Below are positions 45,111 through 53,292 of a stretch of DNA of 64,000 nucleotides, piece by piece. Origin of the DNA: Hafnia alvei (GTDB lineage: Bacteria; Pseudomonadota; Gammaproteobacteria; Enterobacterales; Enterobacteriaceae). Position 1 is the stretch's first letter. Each line of letters starts with the position of its first letter. The translations under genes were made by a program, and so were the position numbers. The notes beneath the pieces were generated by a model. It was not told the origin of the DNA. It did no database searches and saw only the letters and a list, made by a program, of their open reading frames with translations. The DNA lies in contig NZ_OZ061315.1 of the NCBI RefSeq assembly GCF_964063325.1, forward strand, positions 1,674,001-1,738,000. Reading direction: 5' to 3'.

Positions 45111-46157
45111 ATGAAGTTGGTTAAAGTAAGTTTGCTGGCGCTGTTGGTTTCAGGGTTTAGCGGCGCGGCTTTTGCGTTGCCTAATATCACCATTTTGGCA
45201 ACGGGCGGCACTATCGCCGGGGGCGGTGACTCAGCAACAAAATCAAATTATACCGCCGGGAAAGTGGGCGTAGAGTCTTTGGTTGATGCGGTGCCTCAGC
45301 TTAAAGATATCGCAAACATCAAAGGTGAGCAGGTAGTCAGCATCGGTTCGCAGGATATGAATGACGATGTGTGGCTGAAACTTGCCAAAAAAATCAACGC
45401 TGATTGCAATAAAACCGATGGCTTCGTGATTACCCACGGCACGGATACCATGGAAGAGACGGCTTACTTCCTCGATTTAACCGTAAAATGCGACAAACCT
45501 GTGGTGATGGTTGGCGCGATGCGCCCATCAACCGCCATGAGCGCCGATGGCCCCTTCAACCTGTATAACGCCGTTGTGACCGCCGCAGATCCGGCTTCTG
45601 CCAAACGCGGTGTTTTGGTTGCGATGAACGATACGGTGCTGGATGGTCGTGATGTGACCAAAACGAACACCACCGGTGTACAAACATTCCAAGCGGTTAA
45701 CTACGGCCCATTGGGATACATTCATAATGGCAAAGTTGACTACCAGCGTTCGCCTGAGCGTAAACACACCACGCAAACGCCATTTGACGTGAGCAAGTTA
45801 ACCTCATTGCCGAAAGTTGGCATCGTGTACAACTACGCCAACGCGTCGGATCTGCCAGCTAAGGCGCTGCTTGAAGCAGGCTATCAAGGGATTGTGAGTG
45901 CGGGGGTTGGCAACGGCAATCTGTACAAATCTATTTTTGATACTTTAGCTACTGCGGCACATAACGGCGTAGCCGTGGTGCGTTCATCACGCGTTCCTTC
46001 TGGGTCAACCACGGAAGACGCTGAAATTGATGACGTGAAATATGGTTTTGTAGCATCAGGCACGCTCAATCCACAAAAAGCACGCATCTTGCTTCAATTA
46101 GCTCTGACACAAACTAAAGATCCAAAACAGATCCAGCAGATGTTTAACCAGTACTAA
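45111..46157 (+). CDS. ansB: L-asparaginase II, periplasmic
   Basis: AnsB hydrolyses L-asparagine to aspartate and ammonia in the periplasm; in E. coli it is induced without oxygen and supplies fumarate. The 348 residues begin with a signal peptide (MKLVKVSLLALLVSGFSGAAFA, cleavage after AFA). The catalytic elements TGGTIAGGG and HGTDTMEETA follow, with the conserved Lys in VVMVGAMRPSTA. The ATG at 45111 follows AGGAGAA; the nine-codon extension upstream is not needed. In E. coli ansB is far from ycaO, so its location here is a local rearrangement. Confidence 0.95.
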   Translation: MKLVKVSLLALLVSGFSGAAFALPNITILATGGTIAGGGDSATKSNYTAGKVGVESLVDAVPQLKDIANIKGEQVVSIGSQDMNDDVWLKLAKKINADCNKTDGFVITHGTDTMEETAYFLDLTVKCDKPVVMVGAMRPSTAMSADGPFNLYNAVVTAADPASAKRGVLVAMNDTVLDGRDVTKTNTTGVQTFQAVNYGPLGYIHNGKVDYQRSPERKHTTQTPFDVSKLTSLPKVGIVYNYANASDLPAKALLEAGYQGIVSAGVGNGNLYKSIFDTLATAAHNGVAVVRSSRVPSGSTTEDAEIDDVKYGFVASGTLNPQKARILLQLALTQTKDPKQIQQMFNQY

Positions 46158-46168
46158 GTTCTACCTAA

Positions 46169-46200
46169 AAGGGGAGCGTTCCGGCTCCCCTTTGTCTTTT
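46169..46200 (+). terminator. ansB terminator
   Basis: AAGGGGAG-cgttccgg-CTCCCCTTTGTCTTTT, eleven bases after the stop. Confidence 0.85.
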
Positions 46201-46248
46201 GCCGACTAAGCTATATTCATCACTTAAGGCAAATGGACATCCATTCCG

Positions 46249-46941
46249 ATGCAATCCTTTGATTTGAAACGTATGGCCTTCGATAAGGTGCCGCCAGATT
46301 TTCTTGCGGAAGTTGCGGTGCGCTGCTTATTTACATTCTTTTTGGTATTTATCTTTCTCAAAATGACGGGGCGCCGCGGCGTGCGGCAAATGTCGCTGTT
46401 TGAAGTGGTGGTCATCTTAACGTTAGGATCTGCGGCGGGTGATGTAGCGTTTTATGACGATGTCCCTATGCTGCCGGTTTTTACCGTCTTTATTTGCATC
46501 ATGCTGCTTTATCGTTTTTCAACGTTCTTGATGTCTAAAAGTGAAAGAATTCAGACTTGGATGGAAGGTAAACCGTTGGTCATTATCCGTGACGGTACGT
46601 TTATCTGGGAAACCTTAAACCGCGAAAATATTACTCACGATGAATTTTTTATGGAGTTGAGGCAAGAGGGCGTTGAACACTTGGGACAAGTGCGGTTGGC
46701 CATTCTGGAAGTTAATGGTTCTATCAGCGTCTACTTTTTTGATAACGACAGCGTTCGATACGGACTTCCTGTGTTGCCAAACAGCTGCATTAAAAAAGTA
46801 GATAAGATTTTAGATATAGGCACATACGCGTGCAGCGAATGCAGCTTGATTGAACATCAAGTTGCGGGGTGTTCGCCGGTCTGCCCGCGCTGTGGAAATC
46901 AATGCTGGGTAGAGGCCAAAAATAACAGTCGGGTAAACTGA
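46249..46941 (+). CDS. ycaP: DUF421 inner-membrane protein YcaP
   Basis: The 230 residues match E. coli YcaP in length and sequence: about three N-terminal membrane spans around FFLVFIFLKMTGRRGVRQMSL, a soluble DUF421 domain with FFMELRQEGVEHLGQVR, and a C-terminal zinc-ribbon-like pair CSEC...CPRCGNQC. The function is unknown; relatives in spore formers (YetF/YdfS type) affect spore envelope and germination. The start has no strong ribosome-binding site. Confidence 0.88.
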   Translation: MQSFDLKRMAFDKVPPDFLAEVAVRCLFTFFLVFIFLKMTGRRGVRQMSLFEVVVILTLGSAAGDVAFYDDVPMLPVFTVFICIMLLYRFSTFLMSKSERIQTWMEGKPLVIIRDGTFIWETLNRENITHDEFFMELRQEGVEHLGQVRLAILEVNGSISVYFFDNDSVRYGLPVLPNSCIKKVDKILDIGTYACSECSLIEHQVAGCSPVCPRCGNQCWVEAKNNSRVN

Positions 46942-47216
46942 AAATAAATACAAAAAAGTATGAAAGTTTTTTGCTCCCGTCTTGATACAGGACTTTATTT
47001 TTAAAACGCCTATAGTAGCCTGGTGGCGCAGGGTTCAGCGCATTGGGGACAGTCACCAATAACCGTTGCAGCCTGAGCGCGTGAATGATAAAACCAAATG
47101 ATAAAGTAAATCAGATGTGAATAAATTCGATATTAATGTGGGCTGATAATCCTCATGTCTAGGGTTTTGCCGACATGTAAACAATTGACTAAACGTAACG
47201 AAAGCGGTGAGGCGAA

Positions 47217-48305
47217 ATGACACAGGTGTACAATTTTAGTGCTGGCCCAGCAATGATGCCGGTAGAAGTATTGCGTCGTGCTGAACAAGAACTGTGTAAC
47301 TGGAATGGCCTGGGTACTTCGGTCATGGAAATCAGCCACCGCGGTAAAGAGTTTATGCAGGTCGCGGCGCAGGCTGAACAAGATTTGCGTTCTCTGCTGA
47401 AAGTTCCTGATAACTATAAAATCTTATTCTGCCACGGCGGTGCGCGTGCGCAATTTGCCGCGGTTCCGTTAAATCTGCTGGGCGATAGCAACTCAGCTGA
47501 TTATATGGACGGTGGTTACTGGGCACATAGCGCGATTAATGAAGCACAGAAATACTGCACGCCGAATGTTGTTGATATTAAGACCACCGACGATAATGGC
47601 CTCCAAGCGATCAAGCCGATGCATGATTGGACGCTGAGCGACAATGCTGCCTATGTGCATTATTGCCCAAACGAAACCATTGATGGCATTGCCATCGATG
47701 AAGAGCCTGATTTTGGCGATAAAATCGTTGTTGCCGATCTCTCTTCCACCATTCTTTCTCGCCCAATTGATGTTAGCCGTTATGGCGTGATTTATGCCGG
47801 AGCGCAAAAAAACATCGGTCCCGCGGGGATCACCGTGGTTATTGTGCGTGAAGATTTGCTGGGCAAAGCTCGCCAAGAACTACCATCGATTCTCGATTAC
47901 ACCGTTTTGGCTGAAAACGATTCTATGTTCAACACACCACCGACTTTTGCATGGTATCTCTCAGGCATGGTATTCAAATGGCTGAAAGAGCAGGGCGGCC
48001 TGATTGAGATGGAAAAACGCAATAAAGCTAAAGCTGACCTTCTTTATAGCGCTATCGATCGCAGTGATTTTTATCGTAATGGCGTGGCATTACAAAATCG
48101 TTCACGTATGAACGTGCCGTTCCAGATGGCAAATCCTGCATTAGACCCGTTGTTCTTACAGGAAGCGAAGGCCATTGGCTTAGTCGCTTTGAAAGGCCAC
48201 CGCGTGGCGGGGGGAATGAGAGCGTCGATTTATAATGCGATGTCGATTGAAGGTGTTAAAGCGCTGACCGACTTTATGGCTGATTTTGAACGCCGTCATG
48301 GATAA
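47217..48305 (+). CDS. serC: Phosphoserine aminotransferase
   Basis: SerC is a PLP-dependent aminotransferase for serine and pyridoxal-5'-phosphate biosynthesis. The 362 residues contain FSAGPAMMP, the substrate loop CHGGARAQFAAVP and the PLP lysine in YAGAQKNIGPAGI. It lies before aroA in the same direction, as in E. coli, where the two form an operon. Here an intrinsic terminator at 48324 probably attenuates read-through. Confidence 0.96.
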   Translation: MTQVYNFSAGPAMMPVEVLRRAEQELCNWNGLGTSVMEISHRGKEFMQVAAQAEQDLRSLLKVPDNYKILFCHGGARAQFAAVPLNLLGDSNSADYMDGGYWAHSAINEAQKYCTPNVVDIKTTDDNGLQAIKPMHDWTLSDNAAYVHYCPNETIDGIAIDEEPDFGDKIVVADLSSTILSRPIDVSRYGVIYAGAQKNIGPAGITVVIVREDLLGKARQELPSILDYTVLAENDSMFNTPPTFAWYLSGMVFKWLKEQGGLIEMEKRNKAKADLLYSAIDRSDFYRNGVALQNRSRMNVPFQMANPALDPLFLQEAKAIGLVALKGHRVAGGMRASIYNAMSIEGVKALTDFMADFERRHG

Positions 48306-48323
48306 TTAGGCTGAATCGGTTTT

Positions 48324-48352
48324 AAACCCCGGCATGCCGGGGTTTTTTGTTT
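48324..48352 (+). terminator. serC-aroA terminator/attenuator
   Basis: AAACCCCGGC-at-GCCGGGGTTTTTTG, 19 bases after serC. Confidence 0.88.
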
Positions 48353-48458
48353 GTGTATAAGAAAGATGACAGCCGTCACGAAAAACGGTACAACAATGTA
48401 ATGATTTATTTGCAGTGACGGGATTCGCTGCATTAACTGAATATTTGGAGTGAATTTG

Positions 48459-49739
48459 ATGCGGGATTCCCTGATTTTACAACCTATTGCACATTTTTCT
48501 GGTGAAATAAATTTACCGGGTTCCAAGAGCGTATCTAACCGTGCGTTACTGCTCTCGGCTCTTGCGAGTGGAACAACATGTTTACATAACTTGCTTGATA
48601 GCGATGATGTTCGCCATATGCTAACTGCGTTAAAGCAACTGGGCATTCATTTCCAATTATCCGATGGGCATACCCGCTGCGAAATTACGGGCAACGCGGG
48701 TGCCCTAAAAGCGCAAAGCGCGCTTGAACTATTTTTAGGTAACGCAGGAACGGCCATGCGCCCACTTGCAGCCGCGTTATGTTTGGGTGATGGGGATGTG
48801 ATCCTCACCGGCGAGCCGCGTATGAAAGAGCGTCCGATTGGGCATCTGGTTGACGCGTTGCGTCAAGGTGGAGCCCAGATCGATTATCTGGAACAAGAAA
48901 ACTATCCACCTCTGCGCCTGCGCGGTGGGTATACCGGCGGCGACATTGAGGTTGATGGTTCGGTCTCCAGCCAGTTTTTGACTGCGTTATTGATGATGGC
49001 ACCGCTGGCCACGCGAGATACCGTTATCTCCATTAAAGGGGATTTAGTTTCGAAACCCTATATCGATATTACGCTGGCGTTGATGCACAGTTTTGGCGTT
49101 AGCGTTGAGAACGATAATTATCAGGTTTTCCGTATTGCTGGTGGGCAACACTATATTTCTCCGGGTAACTATCTCGTTGAAGGGGATGCGTCGTCTGCAT
49201 CCTATTTCCTCGCCGCGGCTGCGATTAAAGGCGGCACTGTACGTGTGACCGGAATTGGCAAAAATAGTGTGCAAGGTGATATTCGTTTCGCTGATGTTCT
49301 GGAAGAAATGGGCGCAAAAATCACTTGGGGTGATGATTTTATTGAATGCTCTCGCGGTGAACTGCATGGCATTGATATGGATATGAACCATATTCCCGAT
49401 GCGGCCATGACCATTGCCACCACCGCGCTGTTTGCCGATGCCCCGACCACTATCCGTAACATCTATAACTGGCGTGTAAAAGAGACCGACCGCCTATCCG
49501 CGATGGCCACTGAGTTGCGCAAAGTGGGCGCTGAAGTTGAAGAGGGCGAAGATTTTATTCGCGTTGTGCCTCCCGCACATTTGAAAGCCGCTGAGATTGG
49601 TACCTATAACGATCATCGCATGGCGATGTGCTTCTCATTGGTCGCGTTGTCGGATACGCCGGTAACGATCCTCGATCCTAAGTGTACGGCGAAAACCTTC
49701 CCAGATTATTTCCAGCAGTTCGCTCGGTTAAGCCAGTAG
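48459..49739 (+). CDS. aroA: 3-phosphoshikimate 1-carboxyvinyltransferase (EPSP synthase)
   Basis: AroA joins phosphoenolpyruvate to shikimate-3-phosphate in aromatic amino acid synthesis. The 426 residues show the class I motifs LPGSKSVSNRALLLSALA, LFLGNAGTAMRPLAA, GEPRMKERPIG and NWRVKETDRLSAMATELRKVG. The ATG at 48459 has TTGGAG eight bases upstream and aligns with E. coli; the in-frame GTG at 48450 is less likely. The Gly-Asn-Ala-Gly-Thr-Ala loop is of the glyphosate-sensitive type. Confidence 0.95.
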   Translation: MRDSLILQPIAHFSGEINLPGSKSVSNRALLLSALASGTTCLHNLLDSDDVRHMLTALKQLGIHFQLSDGHTRCEITGNAGALKAQSALELFLGNAGTAMRPLAAALCLGDGDVILTGEPRMKERPIGHLVDALRQGGAQIDYLEQENYPPLRLRGGYTGGDIEVDGSVSSQFLTALLMMAPLATRDTVISIKGDLVSKPYIDITLALMHSFGVSVENDNYQVFRIAGGQHYISPGNYLVEGDASSASYFLAAAAIKGGTVRVTGIGKNSVQGDIRFADVLEEMGAKITWGDDFIECSRGELHGIDMDMNHIPDAAMTIATTALFADAPTTIRNIYNWRVKETDRLSAMATELRKVGAEVEEGEDFIRVVPPAHLKAAEIGTYNDHRMAMCFSLVALSDTPVTILDPKCTAKTFPDYFQQFARLSQ

Positions 49740-49751
49740 TCCAAATCCTAA

Positions 49752-49786
49752 AAAGGGTCTACTTACTGTAGGCCCTTTCTTTTTTG
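49752..49786 (+). terminator. aroA terminator
   Basis: AAAGGGTCTAC-ttact-GTAGGCCCTTT with a following T-run. Confidence 0.75.
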
Positions 49787-50088
49787 TACTTTGCCACATA
49801 AAGCTTCCGCAACCGATTAGCTAGGATTTTTCGCGTCTCGTTACATCGCTTTCGCCTAAACTATGGAACCAGCGTTTGTTAGTGGGTGCGAGTTTTTCCA
49901 GCAACCAGCATCGCTGAGGGTAACAGTGAGTCGTTGATCGGCGTATAATGCGCGCCGTTCGATGTGTGTGTCCTGCTATGGTCATTCTGCCTAGATGCAA
50001 ATATATCGTCTCGCCATAGCAGAGCACACCCAAGTCTTCGTAGACAGAGTCTATGCGGGCAGTTGTTTCCCCCAGAAAGGAGAGAAAA
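49787..50088 (+). promoter_or_regulatory. cmk promoter and long leader hairpin
   Basis: A perfect -10 TATAAT lies at 49944-49949 with no good -35. Downstream, 49966-49981 (GTGTGTCCTGCTATGG) pairs with 50014-50029 (CCATAGCAGAGCACAC). The stem is nine pairs, one mismatch, one wobble, then five more pairs, closing a loop of about 32 bases. The structure ends about 60 bases before the cmk start. E. coli ycaL, which precedes cmk there, is absent. Confidence 0.5.
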
Positions 50089-50778
50089 ATGACGGCAATA
50101 GCTCCGGTAATTACCGTTGACGGGCCGAGTGGTGCGGGTAAAGGGACTTTGTGTAAAGCGTTGGCTGAATCTTTGGGCTGGTGTCTTTTAGACTCCGGCG
50201 CGATTTATCGCGTTCTTGCCCTGGCTGCGTTGCATCACCAAGTCGATATCACGTCAGAAGAGGCCTTGGTGCCATTGGCTGCACATCTTGACGTCCGTTT
50301 CGTCGCACAGGATGGGCAGTTACAAGTCATCCTTGAAGGCGAAGATGTGAGTAATGAAATTCGAACCGAATCTGTGGGCAGCACAGCCTCTCAGGCCGCC
50401 GCATTTCCGCGTGTAAGAGAAGCGTTATTGCGTCGTCAGCGTGCGTTCCGTGAATTTCCCGGTCTCATCGCCGATGGCCGTGATATGGGTACCGTGGTTT
50501 TCCCAGATGCGCCAGTTAAGATTTTTCTCGACGCGAGCTCGGAAGAGCGTGCTCGTAGACGCATGCTTCAGTTGCAGGAGAAGGGCTTTAGTGTTAACTT
50601 TGAACGCCTTTTGGACGAAATAAAAGAACGCGACTATCGCGATCGTAATCGTTCAGTGGCTCCGCTTGTTCCTGCGCAGGACGCGCTCATGCTGGATTCA
50701 ACCCAGATGTCGATTGAACAAGTGATTGAAAAAGCACTGGCTTATGCCAAGCAGACATTACAACTTTCTGCCGAGTAG
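50089..50778 (+). CDS. cmk: Cytidylate kinase
   Basis: Cmk phosphorylates CMP and dCMP. The 229 residues have the P-loop VDGPSGAGKGTLCKAL, the NMP-binding insert of long bacterial CMP kinases, GLIADGRDMGTVVFPDA and the LID segment SSEERARRRMLQLQ. The ATG at 50089 is preceded by AGAAAGGAGAG; the twelve-codon upstream extension has no family match. It precedes rpsA, as in E. coli. Confidence 0.96.
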   Translation: MTAIAPVITVDGPSGAGKGTLCKALAESLGWCLLDSGAIYRVLALAALHHQVDITSEEALVPLAAHLDVRFVAQDGQLQVILEGEDVSNEIRTESVGSTASQAAAFPRVREALLRRQRAFREFPGLIADGRDMGTVVFPDAPVKIFLDASSEERARRRMLQLQEKGFSVNFERLLDEIKERDYRDRNRSVAPLVPAQDALMLDSTQMSIEQVIEKALAYAKQTLQLSAE

Positions 50779-50813
50779 GGTGGAAAGGAAAGCTTACCGT
50801 TAAGGATAAGCCG

Positions 50814-50999
50814 ATAGCCATAATGTTAAACTACATTATGGCTATTGTTGTTATTGATAAATTTGTTCAGCTAATATTGCTGAACGATGTATAATATTAC
50901 CCTCCCTGCCGCTATGGATTGTCGCGGGGCATGTTAAACAACCCCATCTAGCAGGATGCCTGATGGACGTTAAAATAAAGAACCCTGAAGATTATCAAT
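50814..50999 (+). promoter_or_regulatory. rpsA upstream region: hairpin, -10 element and weak Shine-Dalgarno
   Basis: A 13-bp perfect stem ATAGCCATAATGT/ACATTATGGCTAT (50814-50845, loop TAAACT) follows cmk. A TATAAT lies at 50890-50895. Before the rpsA ATG only GAAG is present. In E. coli rpsA also lacks a strong Shine-Dalgarno and uses a structured leader for autoregulation by S1, so the arrangement fits the same control. Confidence 0.55.
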
Positions 51000-52676
51000 A
51001 TGACTGAATCTTTTGCTCAACTCTTTGAAGAATCCTTAAAAACAATCGAAACCCGCCCGGGTTCCATCGTTCGTGGCGTTGTTGTTGCTATCGACAAAGA
51101 TATCGTACTGGTTGACGCTGGTCTGAAATCTGAGTCTGCAATTCCAGCAGAACAGTTCAAAAACGCACAGGGCGAACTGGAAATTCAGGTAGGCGACGAA
51201 GTTGATGTTGCTCTGGATGCAGTTGAAGACGGCTTCGGTGAAACTCAGCTGTCCCGTGAGAAAGCTAAGCGTCATGAAGCTTGGATCACGTTGGAAAAAG
51301 CTTACGAAGAAGCTGCAACTGTTACCGGCGTTATCAACGGTAAAGTTAAGGGTGGCTTCACTGTCGAGCTGAACGGTATCCGTGCATTCCTGCCAGGTTC
51401 TCTGGTAGACGTTCGTCCGGTACGTGACACTCTGCACCTCGAAGGCAAAGAGCTTGAGTTTAAAGTCATTAAGCTGGACCAGAAACGCAACAACGTTGTT
51501 GTTTCTCGTCGTGCCGTTATCGAATCTGAGAACAGCGCAGAACGCGATCAGCTGCTGGAAAACCTGCAAGAAGGTATGGAAGTTAAGGGTATCGTTAAGA
51601 ACCTGACTGACTACGGCGCATTCGTTGATCTGGGCGGTGTTGACGGCCTGCTGCACATCACTGATATGGCTTGGAAACGCGTTAAGCACCCAAGCGAAAT
51701 CGTGAATGTGGGCGACGAAATCACTGTTAAAGTGCTGAAGTTCGACCGCGAACGTACTCGTGTATCTCTGGGCCTGAAACAGCTGGGCGAAGATCCATGG
51801 GTAGCTATTGCTAAGCGTTATCCAGAAGGTACCAAACTGACTGGTCGCGTGACTAACCTGACTGATTACGGCTGCTTCGTAGAAATCGAAGAAGGCGTTG
51901 AAGGTCTGGTTCACGTTTCCGAAATGGATTGGACCAACAAAAACATCCACCCATCCAAAGTTGTTAACGTTGGTGATGTTGTGGAAGTTATGGTTCTGGA
52001 TATCGACGAAGAACGTCGTCGTATCTCCCTGGGTCTGAAGCAGTGTAAATCTAACCCATGGCAGCTGTTCGCAGAAACCCACAACAAGGGCGACCGGGTT
52101 GAAGGTAAAATCAAGTCTATCACTGACTTCGGTATCTTCATCGGCCTGGACGGTGGCATCGATGGCCTGGTTCACCTGTCTGACATCTCCTGGAACGTTG
52201 CAGGCGAAGAAGCAGTACGTGAATACAAGAAAGGCGACGAAATCGCAGCAGTTGTTCTGCAGGTTGATGCAGAGCGCGAGCGTATCTCCCTTGGTGTTAA
52301 ACAACTGGCAGAAGATCCATTCAACAACTACATCTCTATGAATAAGAAAGGTGTAATTGTTACTGGTAAAGTAACTGCAGTTGACGCTAAAGGTGCTACA
52401 GTTGAATTAGCTGATGGCGTAGAAGGCTATCTGCGTGCTTCTGAAGCTTCCCGTGACCGCGTTGAAGATGCCACTCTGGTTCTGAGCGTAGGCGACGAAG
52501 TTGAAGCTAAATTCACTGGCGTAGACCGCAAGAATCGCGTTGTAAGCCTGTCTGTACGTGCTAAAGACGAAGCTGATGAGAAAGATGCAATTGCTGTTGT
52601 TAACAACAAGCAGGAAGATGCACCAAACTTCTCTAACGCTATGGCTGAAGCATTTAAAGCAGCTAAAGGCGAATAA
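51000..52676 (+). CDS. rpsA: 30S ribosomal protein S1
   Basis: S1 brings mRNA to the 30S subunit. The 558 residues consist of six S1-type OB repeats, for example VKNLTDYGAFVDLGGVDGLLHITDMAW, VTNLTDYGCFVEIEEGVEGLVHVSEMDW and IKSITDFGIFIGLDGGIDGLVHLSDISW. The length is one residue more than E. coli. Codon use is strongly biased, as in highly expressed genes. It lies between cmk and ihfB. Confidence 0.97.
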   Translation: MTESFAQLFEESLKTIETRPGSIVRGVVVAIDKDIVLVDAGLKSESAIPAEQFKNAQGELEIQVGDEVDVALDAVEDGFGETQLSREKAKRHEAWITLEKAYEEAATVTGVINGKVKGGFTVELNGIRAFLPGSLVDVRPVRDTLHLEGKELEFKVIKLDQKRNNVVVSRRAVIESENSAERDQLLENLQEGMEVKGIVKNLTDYGAFVDLGGVDGLLHITDMAWKRVKHPSEIVNVGDEITVKVLKFDRERTRVSLGLKQLGEDPWVAIAKRYPEGTKLTGRVTNLTDYGCFVEIEEGVEGLVHVSEMDWTNKNIHPSKVVNVGDVVEVMVLDIDEERRRISLGLKQCKSNPWQLFAETHNKGDRVEGKIKSITDFGIFIGLDGGIDGLVHLSDISWNVAGEEAVREYKKGDEIAAVVLQVDAERERISLGVKQLAEDPFNNYISMNKKGVIVTGKVTAVDAKGATVELADGVEGYLRASEASRDRVEDATLVLSVGDEVEAKFTGVDRKNRVVSLSVRAKDEADEKDAIAVVNNKQEDAPNFSNAMAEAFKAAKGE

Positions 52677-52761
52677 TGATGAGGGCGGTTTCGGCCGCCC
52701 TGTAACGGTAGTTAAGCTGCAAAGTGCGTTCCCCAATGAGGGGAAATAGCTTGGAGGAAAT

Positions 52762-53046
52762 ATGACCAAGTCCGAACTTATTGAAAGACTTGCTAGCCAG
52801 CAACCACATCTGCCTGCAAAGGCGGTTGAGGATGCAGTGAAAGAAATGCTTGAGCATATGGCAACAACGCTTGCTGACGGTGAACGCATTGAGATCCGTG
52901 GATTCGGCAGTTTTTCACTTCACTACCGTGCGCCTCGCGTCGGTCGTAATCCTAAAACTGGCGATAAAGTGGAACTGGAAGGTAAATACGTTCCCCATTT
53001 TAAACCTGGCAAAGAACTACGTGACCGGGCGAACATCTACGCTTAA
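52762..53046 (+). CDS. ihfB: Integration host factor subunit beta
   Basis: IHF-beta pairs with IHF-alpha to bend DNA at specific sites. The 94 residues begin MTKSELIERLASQQPHLPAK, and the DNA-binding arm has RNPKTGDKVELEGKYVPHFKPGKELRDR, with the intercalating proline. TTGGAGGAAAT precedes the ATG. It lies 85 bases after rpsA, with a GC hairpin (GAGGGCGG/CCGCCCTG, near 52682) between. Confidence 0.97.
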   Translation: MTKSELIERLASQQPHLPAKAVEDAVKEMLEHMATTLADGERIEIRGFGSFSLHYRAPRVGRNPKTGDKVELEGKYVPHFKPGKELRDRANIYA

Positions 53047-53064
53047 GCAACCTGCTTAGAGTCT

Positions 53065-53091
53065 AAAACGGCACCTTCGGGTGCCGTTTTC
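53065..53091 (+). terminator. ihfB terminator
   Basis: AAAACGGCACC-ttcg-GGTGCCGTTTT, 19 bases after the stop. Confidence 0.88.
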
Positions 53092-53292
53092 ATATCTAAA
53101 ATTCATCCATATATCCTCCTTGTTTTTAATCTTCTCCTGCTAAAACTAGCGATGCTGTTCGCAATAAAAAGTTGAGCTGAACGCTGTTGCTACGATTCCT
53201 TTCAATCTCTTATGCATTATTCGATATAGCCAGTTTTTGCTTCCACTGAGTTAAGTCAACATTCTGTATCTGCTCAGTGAGAGGTATCACAG

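Noticed and set aside
51036..52304. Long open frame of 422 codons antisense to rpsA
   Set aside because: It is a shadow of the strongly biased codon use of rpsA, with no ribosome-binding site or family match.
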